From Nitrobacteraceae bacterium AZCC 2146 (GTDB lineage: Bacteria; Pseudomonadota; Alphaproteobacteria; Rhizobiales; Xanthobacteraceae), in the NCBI GenBank assembly GCA_036924855.1, contig JBAGRP010000001.1, positions 7,490,001-7,554,000 on the forward strand: DNA of 64,000 nt, given 5' to 3'. The first letter of the stretch is position 1, and the number at the start of each line of letters is the position of its first letter. The notes beneath the pieces are model-generated. The model had not been told where the DNA came from. It did not search any database and was given only the letters and a program-made list of their open reading frames with translations. Of this stretch, positions 16,571-28,961 are shown piece by piece. The translations under genes were made by a program, and so were the position numbers.

Positions 16571-17725
16571 TCAGCCCAGCTGCGCCAGCACCGCGTCCTT
16601 GAAGGCGTGATATTCCGCGTGGAGATCAACGCTATAGCTGGCCGCGAACGGAGGCTGCGGCTGACAGGACAAGGTGACGATAATCACCTTTTCCTTTCGA
16701 TTGATGTAGAGGGCTTGGCCGGCGAATCCGACCGCCACCATGGAGGCATCCGGATCGATCCACCAGCTGTAACCGTAGCCCGCGGCCCCGTAGCGATTGG
16801 TTGCGGGATCGAGTGTGAATGAAGCGCGTCCGGCTTGTTCAACCCAGTCGGAGGGAAGAACTGGCGTGCCATTAATGCCGCCGTTTCGCAGAAGAAAAAT
16901 GCCAAAGCGGCCGAAATCCCGCAGGGCGATTCCCGCACGGCTGCCGCCAATTTCCTGCCCGCCCTCGGATTCCAAAGTATAGAACGCGTCGAATTCCATA
17001 CCCAGGCGTGACCAGATCGTCTCGGACATATAGTCGGCCAGAGTCTTCCCCGTGGCAGCCGATATCAAACTTCCGAGCACATAGGTGTCGCCTGTATTGT
17101 AGTTGAAGGTGCTTCCCGGAGCGTGCTCGGCTTTCAGGCTGCGCATTAGTGCCAGCACGCCGCCTGGCACCTTGTCTCCGAGTGACTTGCTGTAGCGGTT
17201 CACGTCGGAGTTCCGATCCGTGTAATCCTCGCTCCAGCGCACGCCTGAAGACATGGTGATAAGATTTCGAACCGTCACCGCGTCATACGCGCAACCGCGC
17301 AGTTCGGGGACATAGCTGGAGACGGCATCGTCGAGACTTGCGATGGCGCCGTCCTGCAAGGCGGCGCCGACCAATGTCGATGTCAGCGACTTGATCATCG
17401 ACATGGAGGACCACCGTATATCCTCCTGCAGCCCAAGTGCGTAGCGCTCCAGAACGATCTTGTCTTCCTTGATGACAAGCAGTCCGGCGACGTGGGCGCG
17501 GTCGATATACGCATCGACGCCATGCACCTGTCCCCCGGCTTGGTAGCGGGGCGAGATTTCCGCGCCGCGTTGCAATTCGAGCACCTGTCCGCCTCGACGG
17601 ATGGGTCGTGTGGCGAACATCCGATCCACATTGCGGTACGCGTGGGCCTGGGCCGTGGGCGAGAGAAGCAGAAAATCCTCGCCGGCCGGGACATGCTGCC
17701 TGGGATACGCAATGGCGCCTGTCAT
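16571..17725 (-). CDS. Serine hydrolase, class C beta-lactamase-like
   Basis: Start at 17725 (MTGAIAYPRQHV) gives 384 aa; longer starts add 50 residues with no family character. The catalytic SxxK is in SMSMIKSLTS, with a YNTG motif (STFNYNTGDTYVLG) as the second active-site element and a WxDP/GYGYSWW stretch near the end. This fold is shared by class C beta-lactamases, esterases and D-aminopeptidases. No clear signal peptide is seen, so a cytoplasmic esterase or amidase is as likely as resistance. It is inserted, on the opposite strand, in the otherwise conserved ccm-degP region. Confidence 0.8.
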   Translation of the reverse strand: MTGAIAYPRQHVPAGEDFLLLSPTAQAHAYRNVDRMFATRPIRRGGQVLELQRGAEISPRYQAGGQVHGVDAYIDRAHVAGLLVIKEDKIVLERYALGLQEDIRWSSMSMIKSLTSTLVGAALQDGAIASLDDAVSSYVPELRGCAYDAVTVRNLITMSSGVRWSEDYTDRNSDVNRYSKSLGDKVPGGVLALMRSLKAEHAPGSTFNYNTGDTYVLGSLISAATGKTLADYMSETIWSRLGMEFDAFYTLESEGGQEIGGSRAGIALRDFGRFGIFLLRNGGINGTPVLPSDWVEQAGRASFTLDPATNRYGAAGYGYSWWIDPDASMVAVGFAGQALYINRKEKVIIVTLSCQPQPPFAASYSVDLHAEYHAFKDAVLAQLG

Positions 17726-18166
17726 GTGTGCGGTACTCTGCGGAGGAGGCGCGTCACTTTCTGAACGGCAAACAGATTTCTGCGATCCATGATTTCCATG
17801 TCGATCTTTGTTCCGACCTTCAAGGGCGCGGTGGAGGCGGTCGCCGACATGCCTCCGATGCAGCCACGGAATCATGCTTCGCTTGTCGAGAGAACCTCAA
17901 AACCGTCTTCACGTCGAAAAGTCAATTGATGGGAACCGTCGTTCCCTTGCCGCAATATGAATCGACGACCGCATTATCGCTCAGGCTGCTTTTCAGCCGA
18001 AACCTGTGCGAGCCCGGATTGAAGCTCCCGCGACGTCCCGCCGCAGCCAACAGCGGCTTTGTTACAAAATATTAATTCCCCCGCCAGCGCGCGGTAAGGC
18101 GGGAACCACCATCTTCAGAACCACAAGGTGCCTTGCCCCCCGCACCAACGCTCTGGAGACTTTCTG
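17726..18166. other. Divergent intergenic region between serine hydrolase and degP genes
   Basis: These 441 bases separate two divergently read genes and must hold both promoters. The last 100 bases include an AT-rich stretch (TTTGTTACAAAATATTAATT at 18059-18078) within an otherwise GC-rich sequence, a reasonable place for the degP promoter, though I cannot assign a sigma factor. No convincing gene is visible on either strand. A GGAG at 18155-18158, about 8 bases before ATG 18167, supports the degP start. Confidence 0.5.
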
Positions 18167-19765
18167 ATGACCGACCGTCCCACCGATTTTTCTGAACTCC
18201 CATCCTACAAGCCGGCCAGCCGTTCACTGTTCTCTGCGCGCAAATTCGCGCTGATGGCGTCGGTCGTCGCCGGTCTCGGCGTCGCCGGTTACGGCCTCAG
18301 CCCATCCACCGGCAATTTCGATCTGACGACCGCGGCGCATGCGCAGGTCAATAACGAGGTTCGCAAGGTTCAGCAGCCGATCGGCTTTGCCGACATCGTC
18401 GAGCGCGTGAAGCCGTCGGTGATTTCGGTCAAGGTCAATATCAAGGAGAAGGTCGCCTCCCGGGACGACAGCAACAATAGCGAGGATTCGCCGTTCCAGC
18501 CGGGTTCGCCGATGGAGCGTTTCTTCAAGCGCTTTGGCGGTCCTGATGGCCTGCCGCCCGGCATGCGCGGTGGTCCGCGCGGCGGACGTGGCGCCGTGAC
18601 CGGCCAGGGGTCTGGTTTCTTCATTACGGCTGACGGTTTCGCCGTGACCAACAATCACGTGGTCGATGGCGCCGACAAGGTCGAAGTCACCACCGATGAC
18701 GGCAAGACCTACACCGCCAAGGTGATAGGCACCGATCCGCGCACCGACGTGGCGCTGATCAAGATCGAGGGCGGCAAGGACTTCCCGTTTGCCAAACTGT
18801 CGGAGAGCAAGCCGCGGATCGGCGACTGGGTGCTCGCGGTCGGCAATCCGTTCGGCCTCGGCGGCACCGTGACCGCCGGCATCGTCTCGGCCAGCGGCCG
18901 CGACATCGGCAACGGTCCCTATGACGACTTCATCCAGATCGACGCGCCCGTGAACAAGGGCAACTCCGGTGGCCCGGCCTTCAACACCGAAGGCGAAGTG
19001 ATGGGCGTCAACACCGCGATCTACTCGCCGTCCGGCGGCAGCGTCGGCATCGCGTTCTCGATCCCGGCCTCCACCGTCAAGACGGTGATCGCCCAGCTCA
19101 GGGACAAGGGCACGGTCAGCCGTGGCTGGATCGGCGTACAGATTCAGCCGGTGACGCAGGACATTGCCGACAGCCTCGGCTTGAAGAAGGCGGAAGGTGC
19201 GCTGGTAGCGGAGCCGCAGCCCGACGGTCCGGCAGCCAAGGCCGGCATCGAATCCGGTGACGTCATCACGGCGGTGAATGGCACGCCGGTGAAGGATGCC
19301 CGCGAACTCGCCCGCACCATCGGCGGTTTCGCTCCGGGTAATTCGGTCAAGATCAACGTCACCCACAAGGGGCAGGACAAGGTGCTCAATCTGACCTTGG
19401 GCCAGCTGCCGAATACGGTGGAGGCGAAGGCTGATCTCGACAACAACAACGGTGACCGTGGCAATTCCCAGCGCGGCACCGAAGTTCCCCGGCTCGGTCT
19501 GACGCTTGCCCCGTCGGGCAGCGTGGCCGGCGCCGGCAAGGACGGCGTCGTGGTGACGGACGTCGATCCGAAGAGCCCCGCGGCTGAGCGTGGCTTCAAG
19601 GAAGGCGACGTCATTCTCGAAGTCGCCGGCAAGAACGTGACCAATCCCGGCGATGTGCGCGAGGCGATCGCCTCCGCGCGCAGCGACAACAAGAACAGCG
19701 TGCTGATCAGGGTTCGCTCGGGCGGTTCATCGCGCTTCGTCGCGGTGCCGCTGGCGAAGGGCTGA
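18167..19765 (+). CDS. degP: Periplasmic serine protease/chaperone DegP (Do family)
   Basis: The 532-aa exported protease degrades or refolds damaged envelope proteins. A signal/anchor (residues about 27-42, then TTAAHAQ) precedes the trypsin-like domain with His164 (TNNHVVDG), Asp194 (TDVALIKI) and Ser267 (GNSGGPAF). Two PDZ domains follow (SRGWIGVQIQPV to about residue 392, and LGLTLAPSGSVAGAG to the end). A disordered glycine-rich insert is near 125-145. GTP-free ATG at 18167 is preferred because of the GGAG 8 bases upstream. Two perfect hairpins follow the gene. Confidence 0.95.
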   Translation: MTDRPTDFSELPSYKPASRSLFSARKFALMASVVAGLGVAGYGLSPSTGNFDLTTAAHAQVNNEVRKVQQPIGFADIVERVKPSVISVKVNIKEKVASRDDSNNSEDSPFQPGSPMERFFKRFGGPDGLPPGMRGGPRGGRGAVTGQGSGFFITADGFAVTNNHVVDGADKVEVTTDDGKTYTAKVIGTDPRTDVALIKIEGGKDFPFAKLSESKPRIGDWVLAVGNPFGLGGTVTAGIVSASGRDIGNGPYDDFIQIDAPVNKGNSGGPAFNTEGEVMGVNTAIYSPSGGSVGIAFSIPASTVKTVIAQLRDKGTVSRGWIGVQIQPVTQDIADSLGLKKAEGALVAEPQPDGPAAKAGIESGDVITAVNGTPVKDARELARTIGGFAPGNSVKINVTHKGQDKVLNLTLGQLPNTVEAKADLDNNNGDRGNSQRGTEVPRLGLTLAPSGSVAGAGKDGVVVTDVDPKSPAAERGFKEGDVILEVAGKNVTNPGDVREAIASARSDNKNSVLIRVRSGGSSRFVAVPLAKG

Positions 19766-19827
19766 CGATCCGCTGCACGAACGGAGAGAGTCGCCGGCAT
19801 CGTCGCCCCCGCCGACGGCGCTTTCCC

Positions 19828-19854
19828 AGGGAGCGAGCCACAAGCTCGCTCCCT
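19828..19854 (+). terminator. Strong hairpin after degP
   Basis: AGGGAGCGAGC (19828-19838) pairs perfectly with GCTCGCTCCCT (19844-19854) around a 5-base loop. It is not followed by a T run, so it may be a processing or stability element rather than an intrinsic terminator. Confidence 0.6.
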
Positions 19855-19910
19855 CCAGGTTCAGGTTACCTTCCGGAGGAATAAGCCCCCTTCCGTCGGA
19901 AGGCACAATG

Positions 19911-19940
19911 GGCGGTGAAGTTTCCCCCAGCTTCACCGCC
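19911..19940 (+). terminator. Second hairpin before the response-regulator gene
   Basis: GGCGGTGAAG (19911-19920) and CTTCACCGCC (19931-19940) form a perfect 10-bp stem with a 10-base loop, followed by TATTTCGTT. It may act as a weak terminator between degP and the downstream two-component genes. Confidence 0.55.
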
Positions 19941-19998
19941 TATTTCGTTCCGAAGCGAGGGGCATTCCGCCACCTTGCATGAAAGCCCAGTGCGCGCC

Positions 19999-20724
19999 AT
20001 GGTGACTGAGACCCACGAAATCCAGACCGAATCCGATCACCAGATGCGCCTGCTCATCATCGAAGACGACCGCGAATCGGCTGACTATCTCGTCAAGGCG
20101 TTTCGCGAGGTCGGCCACATCGCCGATCACGCCAGCGATGGCGATGAGGGATTTTTGCTCGCCGACAGCGGCGACTACGACGTGCTCGTGGTCGACCGCA
20201 TGCTGCCGAAGCGCGACGGCCTGTCGGTCATCGGCGGCCTGCGCGAGAAGGGCAACCGCACGCCGGCTTTGATCTTGTCCGCGCTCGGCCAGGTCGATGA
20301 CCGCATCAAGGGCCTGCGCGCCGGCGGCGACGACTATCTGCCAAAGCCCTACGCCTTCGCCGAACTCCTGGCGCGCGTCGAAGTGCTGTCGCGCCGCCAG
20401 GGCGGTCCTGCCGAGGAAATGACTTACCGCGTCGGCGACCTCGAACTCGACAGGCTGTCGCACCGCGTCGCCCGCGGCACCGAGGAACTGACGCTGCAGC
20501 CGCGCGAATTCCGCCTGCTCGAATATCTGATGAAGCACGCGGGGCAGGTGGTGACGCGCACCATGCTGCTGGAAAACGTCTGGGACTATCACTTCGATCC
20601 GCAGACCAACGTCATCGACGTGCACATCTCCCGGCTGCGCTCGAAGATCGACAAGGGATTCGAGCGGCCGCTGCTGCACACCATTCGCGGGGCTGGGTAC
20701 ATGATCCGTGACGGCATTCGGTAA
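19999..20724 (+). CDS. OmpR-family response regulator
   Basis: A 241-aa regulator: receiver domain (MRLLIIEDDRESADYLVKAF; phospho-acceptor is the Asp in DVLVVDRMLP, Asp66 from this start) and an OmpR-type winged helix ending IRGAGYMIRDG. The start at 19999 adds 15 residues before the receiver; 20044 is an alternative. The kinase gene begins inside its 3' end, so the two are co-translated. Position between degP and glnE is conserved in related rhizobia as I know them, but the stimulus and targets are not known to me. Local DegP proximity suggests envelope stress, which is inference. Confidence 0.88.
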   Translation: MVTETHEIQTESDHQMRLLIIEDDRESADYLVKAFREVGHIADHASDGDEGFLLADSGDYDVLVVDRMLPKRDGLSVIGGLREKGNRTPALILSALGQVDDRIKGLRAGGDDYLPKPYAFAELLARVEVLSRRQGGPAEEMTYRVGDLELDRLSHRVARGTEELTLQPREFRLLEYLMKHAGQVVTRTMLLENVWDYHFDPQTNVIDVHISRLRSKIDKGFERPLLHTIRGAGYMIRDGIR

Positions 20725-22174
20725 ACTTGTCCGCACCACGGCGTTCCGGCTGACGCTGGCCTATCTGTTTCTGTTCGCGCTGTTTGCGGCGTCGCTGCTG
20801 GGCTATTTCGCCTGGAATACGCGACGACTGATCAACGACCAGATCACCACCACGGTCGACGGGGAGATGAGTGAGCTCACCGATCTGTTCGGGCGGCGGG
20901 GCTTGCGCGGCATCGTGTTTGCGATTGAAAACCGCGCGCTGCGCCCGGGCGCCAACCTCTATCTCATCGCCACGCCCGCGGGGCAGGCGATCGCCGGCAA
21001 CGTCGCGTCGCTCGAACCCGGCGTGATGGCGACCAATGGCTGGTCGGAAACCGCGTATCGCCGCCTCGACGATCAGGAGTCGACGGGTCATCGCGCGCTG
21101 GTGCGGGTGTCGCAATTGAGCAGCGGCTTTCGCCTGCTGATCGGCCACGATCTCGAGGAGCGCCGCCGCCTGTTCGACATCGTCGCAGATGCCGCGCAAT
21201 GGTCGGTGCTGATCGTCGTCGTGCTGGGGCTGGGCGGCGGCATCTTCGTCGCGCGCCGCGTGCTGCGGCGGATCGACGCCATGACCGGCACCACCCAAAC
21301 CATCATGGCCGGCGATCTCTCGGGCCGGCTGCCGGTGGGCCGCAGCGGCGACGAACTCGATCGCCTCGCGGAAAATCTCAATGCCATGCTGGAGCGCATC
21401 GAGGCGCTGATGACGGGGCTGAAGGAAGTCTCCGACAACATCGCCCATGACCTGAAGACGCCGCTGACGCGATTGCGCAACCGCGCCGAGGAGGCGCTGG
21501 CGCGCTCCAGCAACGAGGCCGAATATCGCGCGGCGCTGGAGCGCACCATCGAGGAGTCCGACGGGCTGATCCGCACCTTCAACGCGCTGTTGATGATCGC
21601 GCGCGCGGAGTCCGGGCAGGCGCGCGGCAACATGGATGATTTCGACGCGGCCGAAGTCGCGCAAGGCATTCATGAACTCTATGAGCCGCTCGCCGAAGAC
21701 AACGACCTGACGCTGCACGTCAGCGCATCGCCGGCACGGTTGCACGGCAACCGCGAGTTGATCAGCCAGGCGCTGGCCAATCTGGTGGAGAACGCGATCA
21801 AATACGGCCGGCCCGAGGGTGTCGCACAGCCGCTCGGTGCCGATGCGGTGGACGATACGGCGCGCAAAGAGATCCTGATCGAGGCGCGGCACGACGGCGA
21901 TCAGGTGTTGCTGAGCGTGACCGATCATGGCCCCGGCATTCCCGAAGCCGACCGCAAGCATGCGGTGGAACGTTTTGTCCGGCTGGAAGCCAGCCGCACC
22001 CAGCCCGGCTCGGGATTGGGCTTGAGCCTCGCATCAGCCGTGGCGATCCTGCATGGCGGCGAGCTGAAACTCAGCGACAGCCATCCGGGCCTGCGTGCGA
22101 CACTGGCGCTGCCCGCGATAGCTGGTGAAGGTCTTGCGGGTCAAACGTCGAATGTGCCACAGAAGTCGGCATGA
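20708..22174 (+). CDS. Sensor histidine kinase (HAMP type)
   Basis: The 488-aa kinase begins at GTG 20708 within the regulator gene. TM1 is at about 13-34, the periplasmic loop about 35-163, TM2 about 165-185, then HAMP (183-236), phospho-acceptor His247 in VSDNIAHDLKTPLTRLR, N box NLVENAIKYG and GSGLGLSLASAVA. Layout and length match QseC/TctE-type kinases. The stop overlaps the glnE start (ATGA), so kinase and glnE are translationally coupled, which is unusual enough to note. Confidence 0.9.
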   Translation: MTAFGKLVRTTAFRLTLAYLFLFALFAASLLGYFAWNTRRLINDQITTTVDGEMSELTDLFGRRGLRGIVFAIENRALRPGANLYLIATPAGQAIAGNVASLEPGVMATNGWSETAYRRLDDQESTGHRALVRVSQLSSGFRLLIGHDLEERRRLFDIVADAAQWSVLIVVVLGLGGGIFVARRVLRRIDAMTGTTQTIMAGDLSGRLPVGRSGDELDRLAENLNAMLERIEALMTGLKEVSDNIAHDLKTPLTRLRNRAEEALARSSNEAEYRAALERTIEESDGLIRTFNALLMIARAESGQARGNMDDFDAAEVAQGIHELYEPLAEDNDLTLHVSASPARLHGNRELISQALANLVENAIKYGRPEGVAQPLGADAVDDTARKEILIEARHDGDQVLLSVTDHGPGIPEADRKHAVERFVRLEASRTQPGSGLGLSLASAVAILHGGELKLSDSHPGLRATLALPAIAGEGLAGQTSNVPQKSA

Positions 22175-25133
22175 CCTCATCCGCGACAGGCGAAGCGGAC
22201 CAGTTCCCTCTGGCCGCGCAATTCGTCAGCGGACCGCAAGTGTTCGCGCCCGCCGAAGCCGAGCAACGTCTCGCCAGCTGGCTCACCGAGCTTGAGCCGG
22301 GGCAAGCGAGCGCGTTTCGCGCCGTCGCCAATCAATTCCCCCACGCCAAGGCGATCCTGCTCGGCATTACCGAAGCCTCCCCGTATCTGTTCGACCTGAT
22401 CCGCGCCGACCCGGCGCGCGCACTGCGCCTGCTTCGCAGCGATCCGGAACCGCATCTCGCCGCGCTGATCGACCAGACCTCCATGACCGTGGCCGCCGCC
22501 GGTGGCGAAGCCGACGTGATGCATCTGCTGCGGCGGATGAAGGCCGAAGCGGCGCTGCTGATTGCACTGTGCGACATCGGCGGCGTCTGGCCGGTGATGC
22601 GCGTGACGCGGGCGTTGACCGATCTCGCAGTCGTGTCGGTGCAATCCGCGCTGCGCTATCTGCTGCGTCAGGAGGCCGCGCGCGGCCGGTTGCTGCCGCC
22701 GGATATCGAACGCCCCGAGGAGGGCAGCGGGCTCATCGTGCTCGCCATGGGCAAGATGGGTGCGGGCGAGCTGAACTATTCCAGCGATATCGATCTGATC
22801 GTGTTCTTCGACCTCGACGCGCACGCGCTGGCTGACGACATCGAACCGCAGCCATTCTTCGTGCGCCTCGCGCAGGGCCTGTCGCGGCTGCTGCAGCAGC
22901 GCACCGGCGACGGCTACGTGTTTCGCGTCGATCTGCGGCTGCGGCCGGATCCGGCCTCGACCCCGGTGGCGATCTCGACCGCGTCGGCACTGCATTACTA
23001 CGAGCGCGAAGGCCGTACCTGGGAACGCGCCGCGATGATCAAGGCGCGCCCCTGCGCCGGCGATGCCAGGGCGGGAGACGCCCTGCTGGCGGAGATCGCG
23101 CCGTTCGTCTGGCGCAAGCATCTCGATTTTGCCGCACTGGCTGATGTGCACGACATGAAGCGGCATATGCAGACGTTTCGCGGCCAGAGCGAGATTTCTG
23201 TCGAGGGCCACAACGTCAAGGTGGGGCGCGGCGGCATCCGCGAGATCGAATTCTTCGCCCAGACCCAGCAGTTGATCGCCGGCGGACGGCATCCGGAATT
23301 GCGGGTGCGGCCGACGCTGGAAGCCCTGACCATTCTGGCTGCCAGCAACTGGATCACCTTCGAGGCCCGCGATGAACTAACCGCGGCCTACGAATTCCTG
23401 CGCGAGGTCGAGCACCGGCTGCAGATGGTCGCCGACGAACAGACCCATACATTGCCTGACACCGTCGAGGCGGTGGAGCGCTTCGCTCGTTTTCTCGGCT
23501 ATGACAGCCGCGCGTCGTTCGCGCATGATCTGCTGCTGCACCTCAACTGCGTACAGGGGCATTACGGCCGGCTGTTCGAAGGCGATCCCGCCAGCAACGC
23601 GCAATTGCCGGCGGTCGATTACAACGCAGGCGCCCACGATCCCCGGTTGCTCGAACATTTTTCCAGGCTCGGTTTCAAGAAACCGATCATGGTGGCGGAG
23701 ACGGTGCAGCAATGGATGGCCGGCGAGTACCGCGTGCTCAAGGTCGAGGCCACGCGGCAGGCCTTTGTCGAATTCGTGCCGGCGCTGATCGCGGGGCTGG
23801 CGCAGGCCGAGGAGCCCGACAACGCCGTGATCGCGTTCGACCGGCTGCTGCAGGCGCTGCAGCGCGGCGGACGGCTGATCTCGCTGCTGAGCCAAAATCG
23901 CGAATTGGTGGCGCTGGTGGCGCTCGTGCTCGGCGCCGCGCCGCGGCTCGGCGACATGCTGGCGCGGCAGCCGCAAATCCTGGACGGGCTGATCGATCCG
24001 CGCTTCTTCGGTGCGATGCCGGACCAGCGTGAATTGTCGCTGCGGCTGGCGGCGACGCTGCGGGACGCCAATTCCTACGAAGAATTTCTCGATCGGCTGC
24101 GGTTGTTCGGGCAGGAGAGCCTGTTCCTGATCGGCACCCGCATCCTGTCCGGCACCGTTACCGCGGCACAGGCCAGCCTTGCCTTCGCCGACGTCGCCGA
24201 AGGCATCGCCGACACGTTGCATGGCCTCGTGGTCGATCAGTTTGCGACCCAGCATGGCCGCATCAAGGGCCAGCAGACCGCGATCCTGGCGATGGGCAAG
24301 CTCGGCAGCCACGAGATGACGGCGTCGTCCGATCTCGATTTGATCCTGATCTACGATTTCGATCCCGACGCGCCGGACTCCGATGGCGCGCGACCATTAC
24401 ACGGCTCGCAATACTTCGCCCGGCTGACGCAGCGGCTGATCAGTGCGTTCAGGACGCGCACCAATTACGGCGTGCTCTACGACGTCGACATGCGGCTGCG
24501 GCCATCCGGCGGCGCCGGGCCCCTGGCGTCGCGGATCGACGCCTTTGCCGAGTATCAGCAGACTGAGGCCTGGACCTGGGAGCATATGGCACTGACCAGG
24601 GCGCGGGTGATCTCGGCGCCGCCGGCGTTTCGCGGCAAGATCGAAGGCATCATCCGCGCCGTGCTGACGCGGCCGTGCAACCGCGCCGTGATCGCCAGTG
24701 ACGTCGCCGAGATGCGCCGCGCCATCGCTTTGGAAAAGGGCGAGGACGATATCTGGGATCTGAAACATGCCGCCGGCGGCATGGTCGATATCGAATTCAT
24801 TGCACAATATCTGCAGCTGGTGCATGCCGCGACATTGCCGGAGATCCTCAGCGTCAGCACGCAACACGTGCTGGAGAACGCCGCGCGGCTCGGTGTGCTG
24901 CCGCCTTCTGAGGCCGATGTGCTGCGGCCGGCGGCACGGCTGTATCACGACCTCACGCAAATTCTGCGGCTCTGCGTCAGCAGCAAGTTCAGGCCGGAGA
25001 CGGCGGGCGCGGATCTGCTGCGGATGCTGACGCGGGCGGCCGACGCTCCGGACTTTTCGTCGCTGGAAGCGCAGGTGCGCGAGACCCAGGCCGATGTGCG
25101 TCGCGTATTTCTGTCTCTGATCGAGCGCCAGAC

Positions 25134-25137
<4 letters not shown>
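22171..25137 (+). CDS. glnE: Glutamine synthetase adenylyltransferase/deadenylylase GlnE
   Basis: GlnE adds and removes AMP on glutamine synthetase in response to nitrogen status through PII. The 988-aa chain has two nucleotidyltransferase domains: an N-terminal deadenylylase with MGKMGAGELNYSSDIDLIVF (about 190-215) and a C-terminal adenylylase with MGKLGSHEMTASSDLDLILI (about 708-730), separated by the regulatory linker. Length matches the family. Its start overlaps the upstream kinase stop. Its stop codon overlaps that of the convergent gene in the palindrome TTAA. Confidence 0.96.
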
Positions 25138-27458
<2,321 letters not shown>

Positions 27459-27856
27459 ACCCTTAGCCCCCTCGGAATGTCCGTTTGCACATGCTCGAAA
27501 AGACTGCCCCGCCGCTTCGAATCGCAATGTGATATGAATCCACTTTGCGCGGGCTGTCGAGAGTCAACGAAACGTTAACGTGAAATAAATTCTATCCAAG
27601 GGAAAGTTTGGGCGGCGGTGGGCGCGCTGTGAGTCCGAAGCGGGAACGCCGATCTTGTTTTGTGGTGCGGCCCATCAGTCGCGACGGTTGGCGCGAACAC
27701 GCAGACGATTGCGAGCAATCGATTCCGGATCGGCTTCGCTCATTCCGTTTCGAGCGAAATGCAAATCGAAGAGAAGCGTTGCCGTCAGTCGTCATGCTTC
27801 AATTCGATCACCACATGGCGGCGATGCCCGCAACGCAATCAGCGCTTCGCAATATC

Positions 27857-27898
27857 GAGGGTCTTGATTGGAGGGCCTTGATTGGAGGGTCTTGCCTT
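27857..27898 (+). repeat. 14-bp tandem repeat, nearly three units
   Basis: GAGGGTCTTGATTG (27857-27870), GAGGGCCTTGATTG (27871-27884) and GAGGGTCTTGCCTT (27885-27898) follow one another head to tail, 25-60 bases upstream of the MarR palindrome. Confidence 0.75.
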
Positions 27899-27920
27899 GG
27901 CGACCTGGTGCGGCTAAAAG

Positions 27921-27935
27921 GTTGTATCATACAAC
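27921..27935 (+). promoter_or_regulatory. Perfect palindrome, probable autoregulatory operator of the MarR-GNAT protein
   Basis: GTTGTATCATACAAC is a perfect 7-1-7 inverted repeat, 20 bases before the ATG of the MarR-type gene, where an operator would block transcription or translation start. The size and the TTGTAT half-site suit a MarR dimer. Binding is inferred from position and symmetry. Confidence 0.7.
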
Positions 27936-27954
27936 AATATATTTGATCCTGGTC

Positions 27955-28950
27955 ATGACTGCCAAAGAGCTCGACTTCCACATCGCCGCGATCCGGGATG
28001 CCTCGCGAAGGCTGGTCCGGGAACTCGGCTTCATAAAAAGCACGCTGGCCGGCACCAATCTGCCGCCGTCCGCGGTCCACGCTTTGTTGGCGATCGGTGC
28101 GAAGGGCGCGCTGACCTCAGCTGAGCTATCCGAGGTGCTCGCTTTGGAGAAATCCAGCATCAGCAGAATGGTTCGGAAACTGATCGAGGCGGGAGAGTTG
28201 GTGGAAAAGACCAGCCGTCAGGATGGTCGAGCGAAGCCGCTGTCCCTGACGAAGAAAGGTCGATCGACGTTGGCCGCGATCGACAAGTTCGCGCAGAACC
28301 AGGTCGTCTCGGCACTGAACCATCTTGGTCCTGCAGCTCGGCGAACCGTGCGGGACGGGTTGGCTTCCTACGCTGGCGCGCTGGAAGCGAGCAGGAAGGG
28401 GAGAGCTGGCCAGAGCCCGCTGGGCTTCGTCATCGAGAGCGGTTATCACCCCGGCGTCATCGGCCGGACGGTTGAAATGCATGCGCGTTACTATCGGCAC
28501 GCCGTTGGCTTCGGCCGCTTTTTCGAAACCCAGGTCGCCGCCGGGCTGGCTGACTTTGCAAATCGTTTGGGTAATTCCCGCAATGAACTCTGGGTGGCCC
28601 TTCACTCGGGCGACGTCGTCGGCGCGGTCGCGATCGATGGCGAGGACCTGGGGTCGGACATAGCGCATCTGCGCTGGTTCATCGTCGACGACGGCCTGCG
28701 CGGAGGGGGTATCGGCCGAGCGCTTCTGGCAGAAGCCGTCGGGTTCTGCGACAGGCAGGGCTTCGCCGAAACCCGGCTGTGGACGTTCCAGGGGCTTGGT
28801 GCCGCTCGCAGGCTCTATGAAGGCCATGGCTTCTCGCTCGCAGAAGAGAAACCGGGTCGCCAGTGGGGCAACGAGGTCATCGAGCAAAGATTTGTCCGTC
28901 CCTCTTCGTCGCGCGGCCTGTCCCGGGAAGCCCCACTGCAGATGGTTTGA
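27955..28950 (+). CDS. MarR-type regulator fused to GNAT acetyltransferase
   Basis: The 331-aa protein starts MTAKELDFHIAAIRDASRRL. Residues 1-140 are a MarR winged helix (LTSAELSEVLALEKSSISRM as recognition region, TSRQDGRAKPLSLTKKGR as wing). Residues about 155-315 are a GNAT domain (HLRWFIVDDGLRGGGIGRAL is the acetyl-CoA loop, then ETRLWTFQGLGAARRLYEGHGF). Such fusions can couple a small-molecule acetylation to DNA binding. A perfect palindrome lies 20 bases upstream, and the SDR gene starts 11 bases after its stop, so the two form a likely operon. Confidence 0.88.
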   Translation: MTAKELDFHIAAIRDASRRLVRELGFIKSTLAGTNLPPSAVHALLAIGAKGALTSAELSEVLALEKSSISRMVRKLIEAGELVEKTSRQDGRAKPLSLTKKGRSTLAAIDKFAQNQVVSALNHLGPAARRTVRDGLASYAGALEASRKGRAGQSPLGFVIESGYHPGVIGRTVEMHARYYRHAVGFGRFFETQVAAGLADFANRLGNSRNELWVALHSGDVVGAVAIDGEDLGSDIAHLRWFIVDDGLRGGGIGRALLAEAVGFCDRQGFAETRLWTFQGLGAARRLYEGHGFSLAEEKPGRQWGNEVIEQRFVRPSSSRGLSREAPLQMV

Positions 28951-28961
28951 GGTTATCAATC

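Larger units (their letters stand above)
27459..27954. other. Divergent intergenic region between histidine kinase and MarR-GNAT genes
   Basis: The 496 bases hold no convincing gene. The kinase promoter should lie near its left end, where base composition turns AT-rich (27570-27600). The right end carries a 14-bp tandem repeat (27857-27898) and a perfect palindrome (27921-27935), both annotated separately. Confidence 0.5.

Noticed and set aside
17608..18075. 155-codon plus-strand open frame before degP
   Set aside because: Overlaps the 5' end of the serine hydrolase gene on the other strand and has no recognisable protein character.
27608..27946. 112-codon open frame upstream of the MarR-GNAT gene
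   Set aside because: No ribosome-binding site, no protein-like composition, and it runs across the tandem repeat and the operator palindrome.
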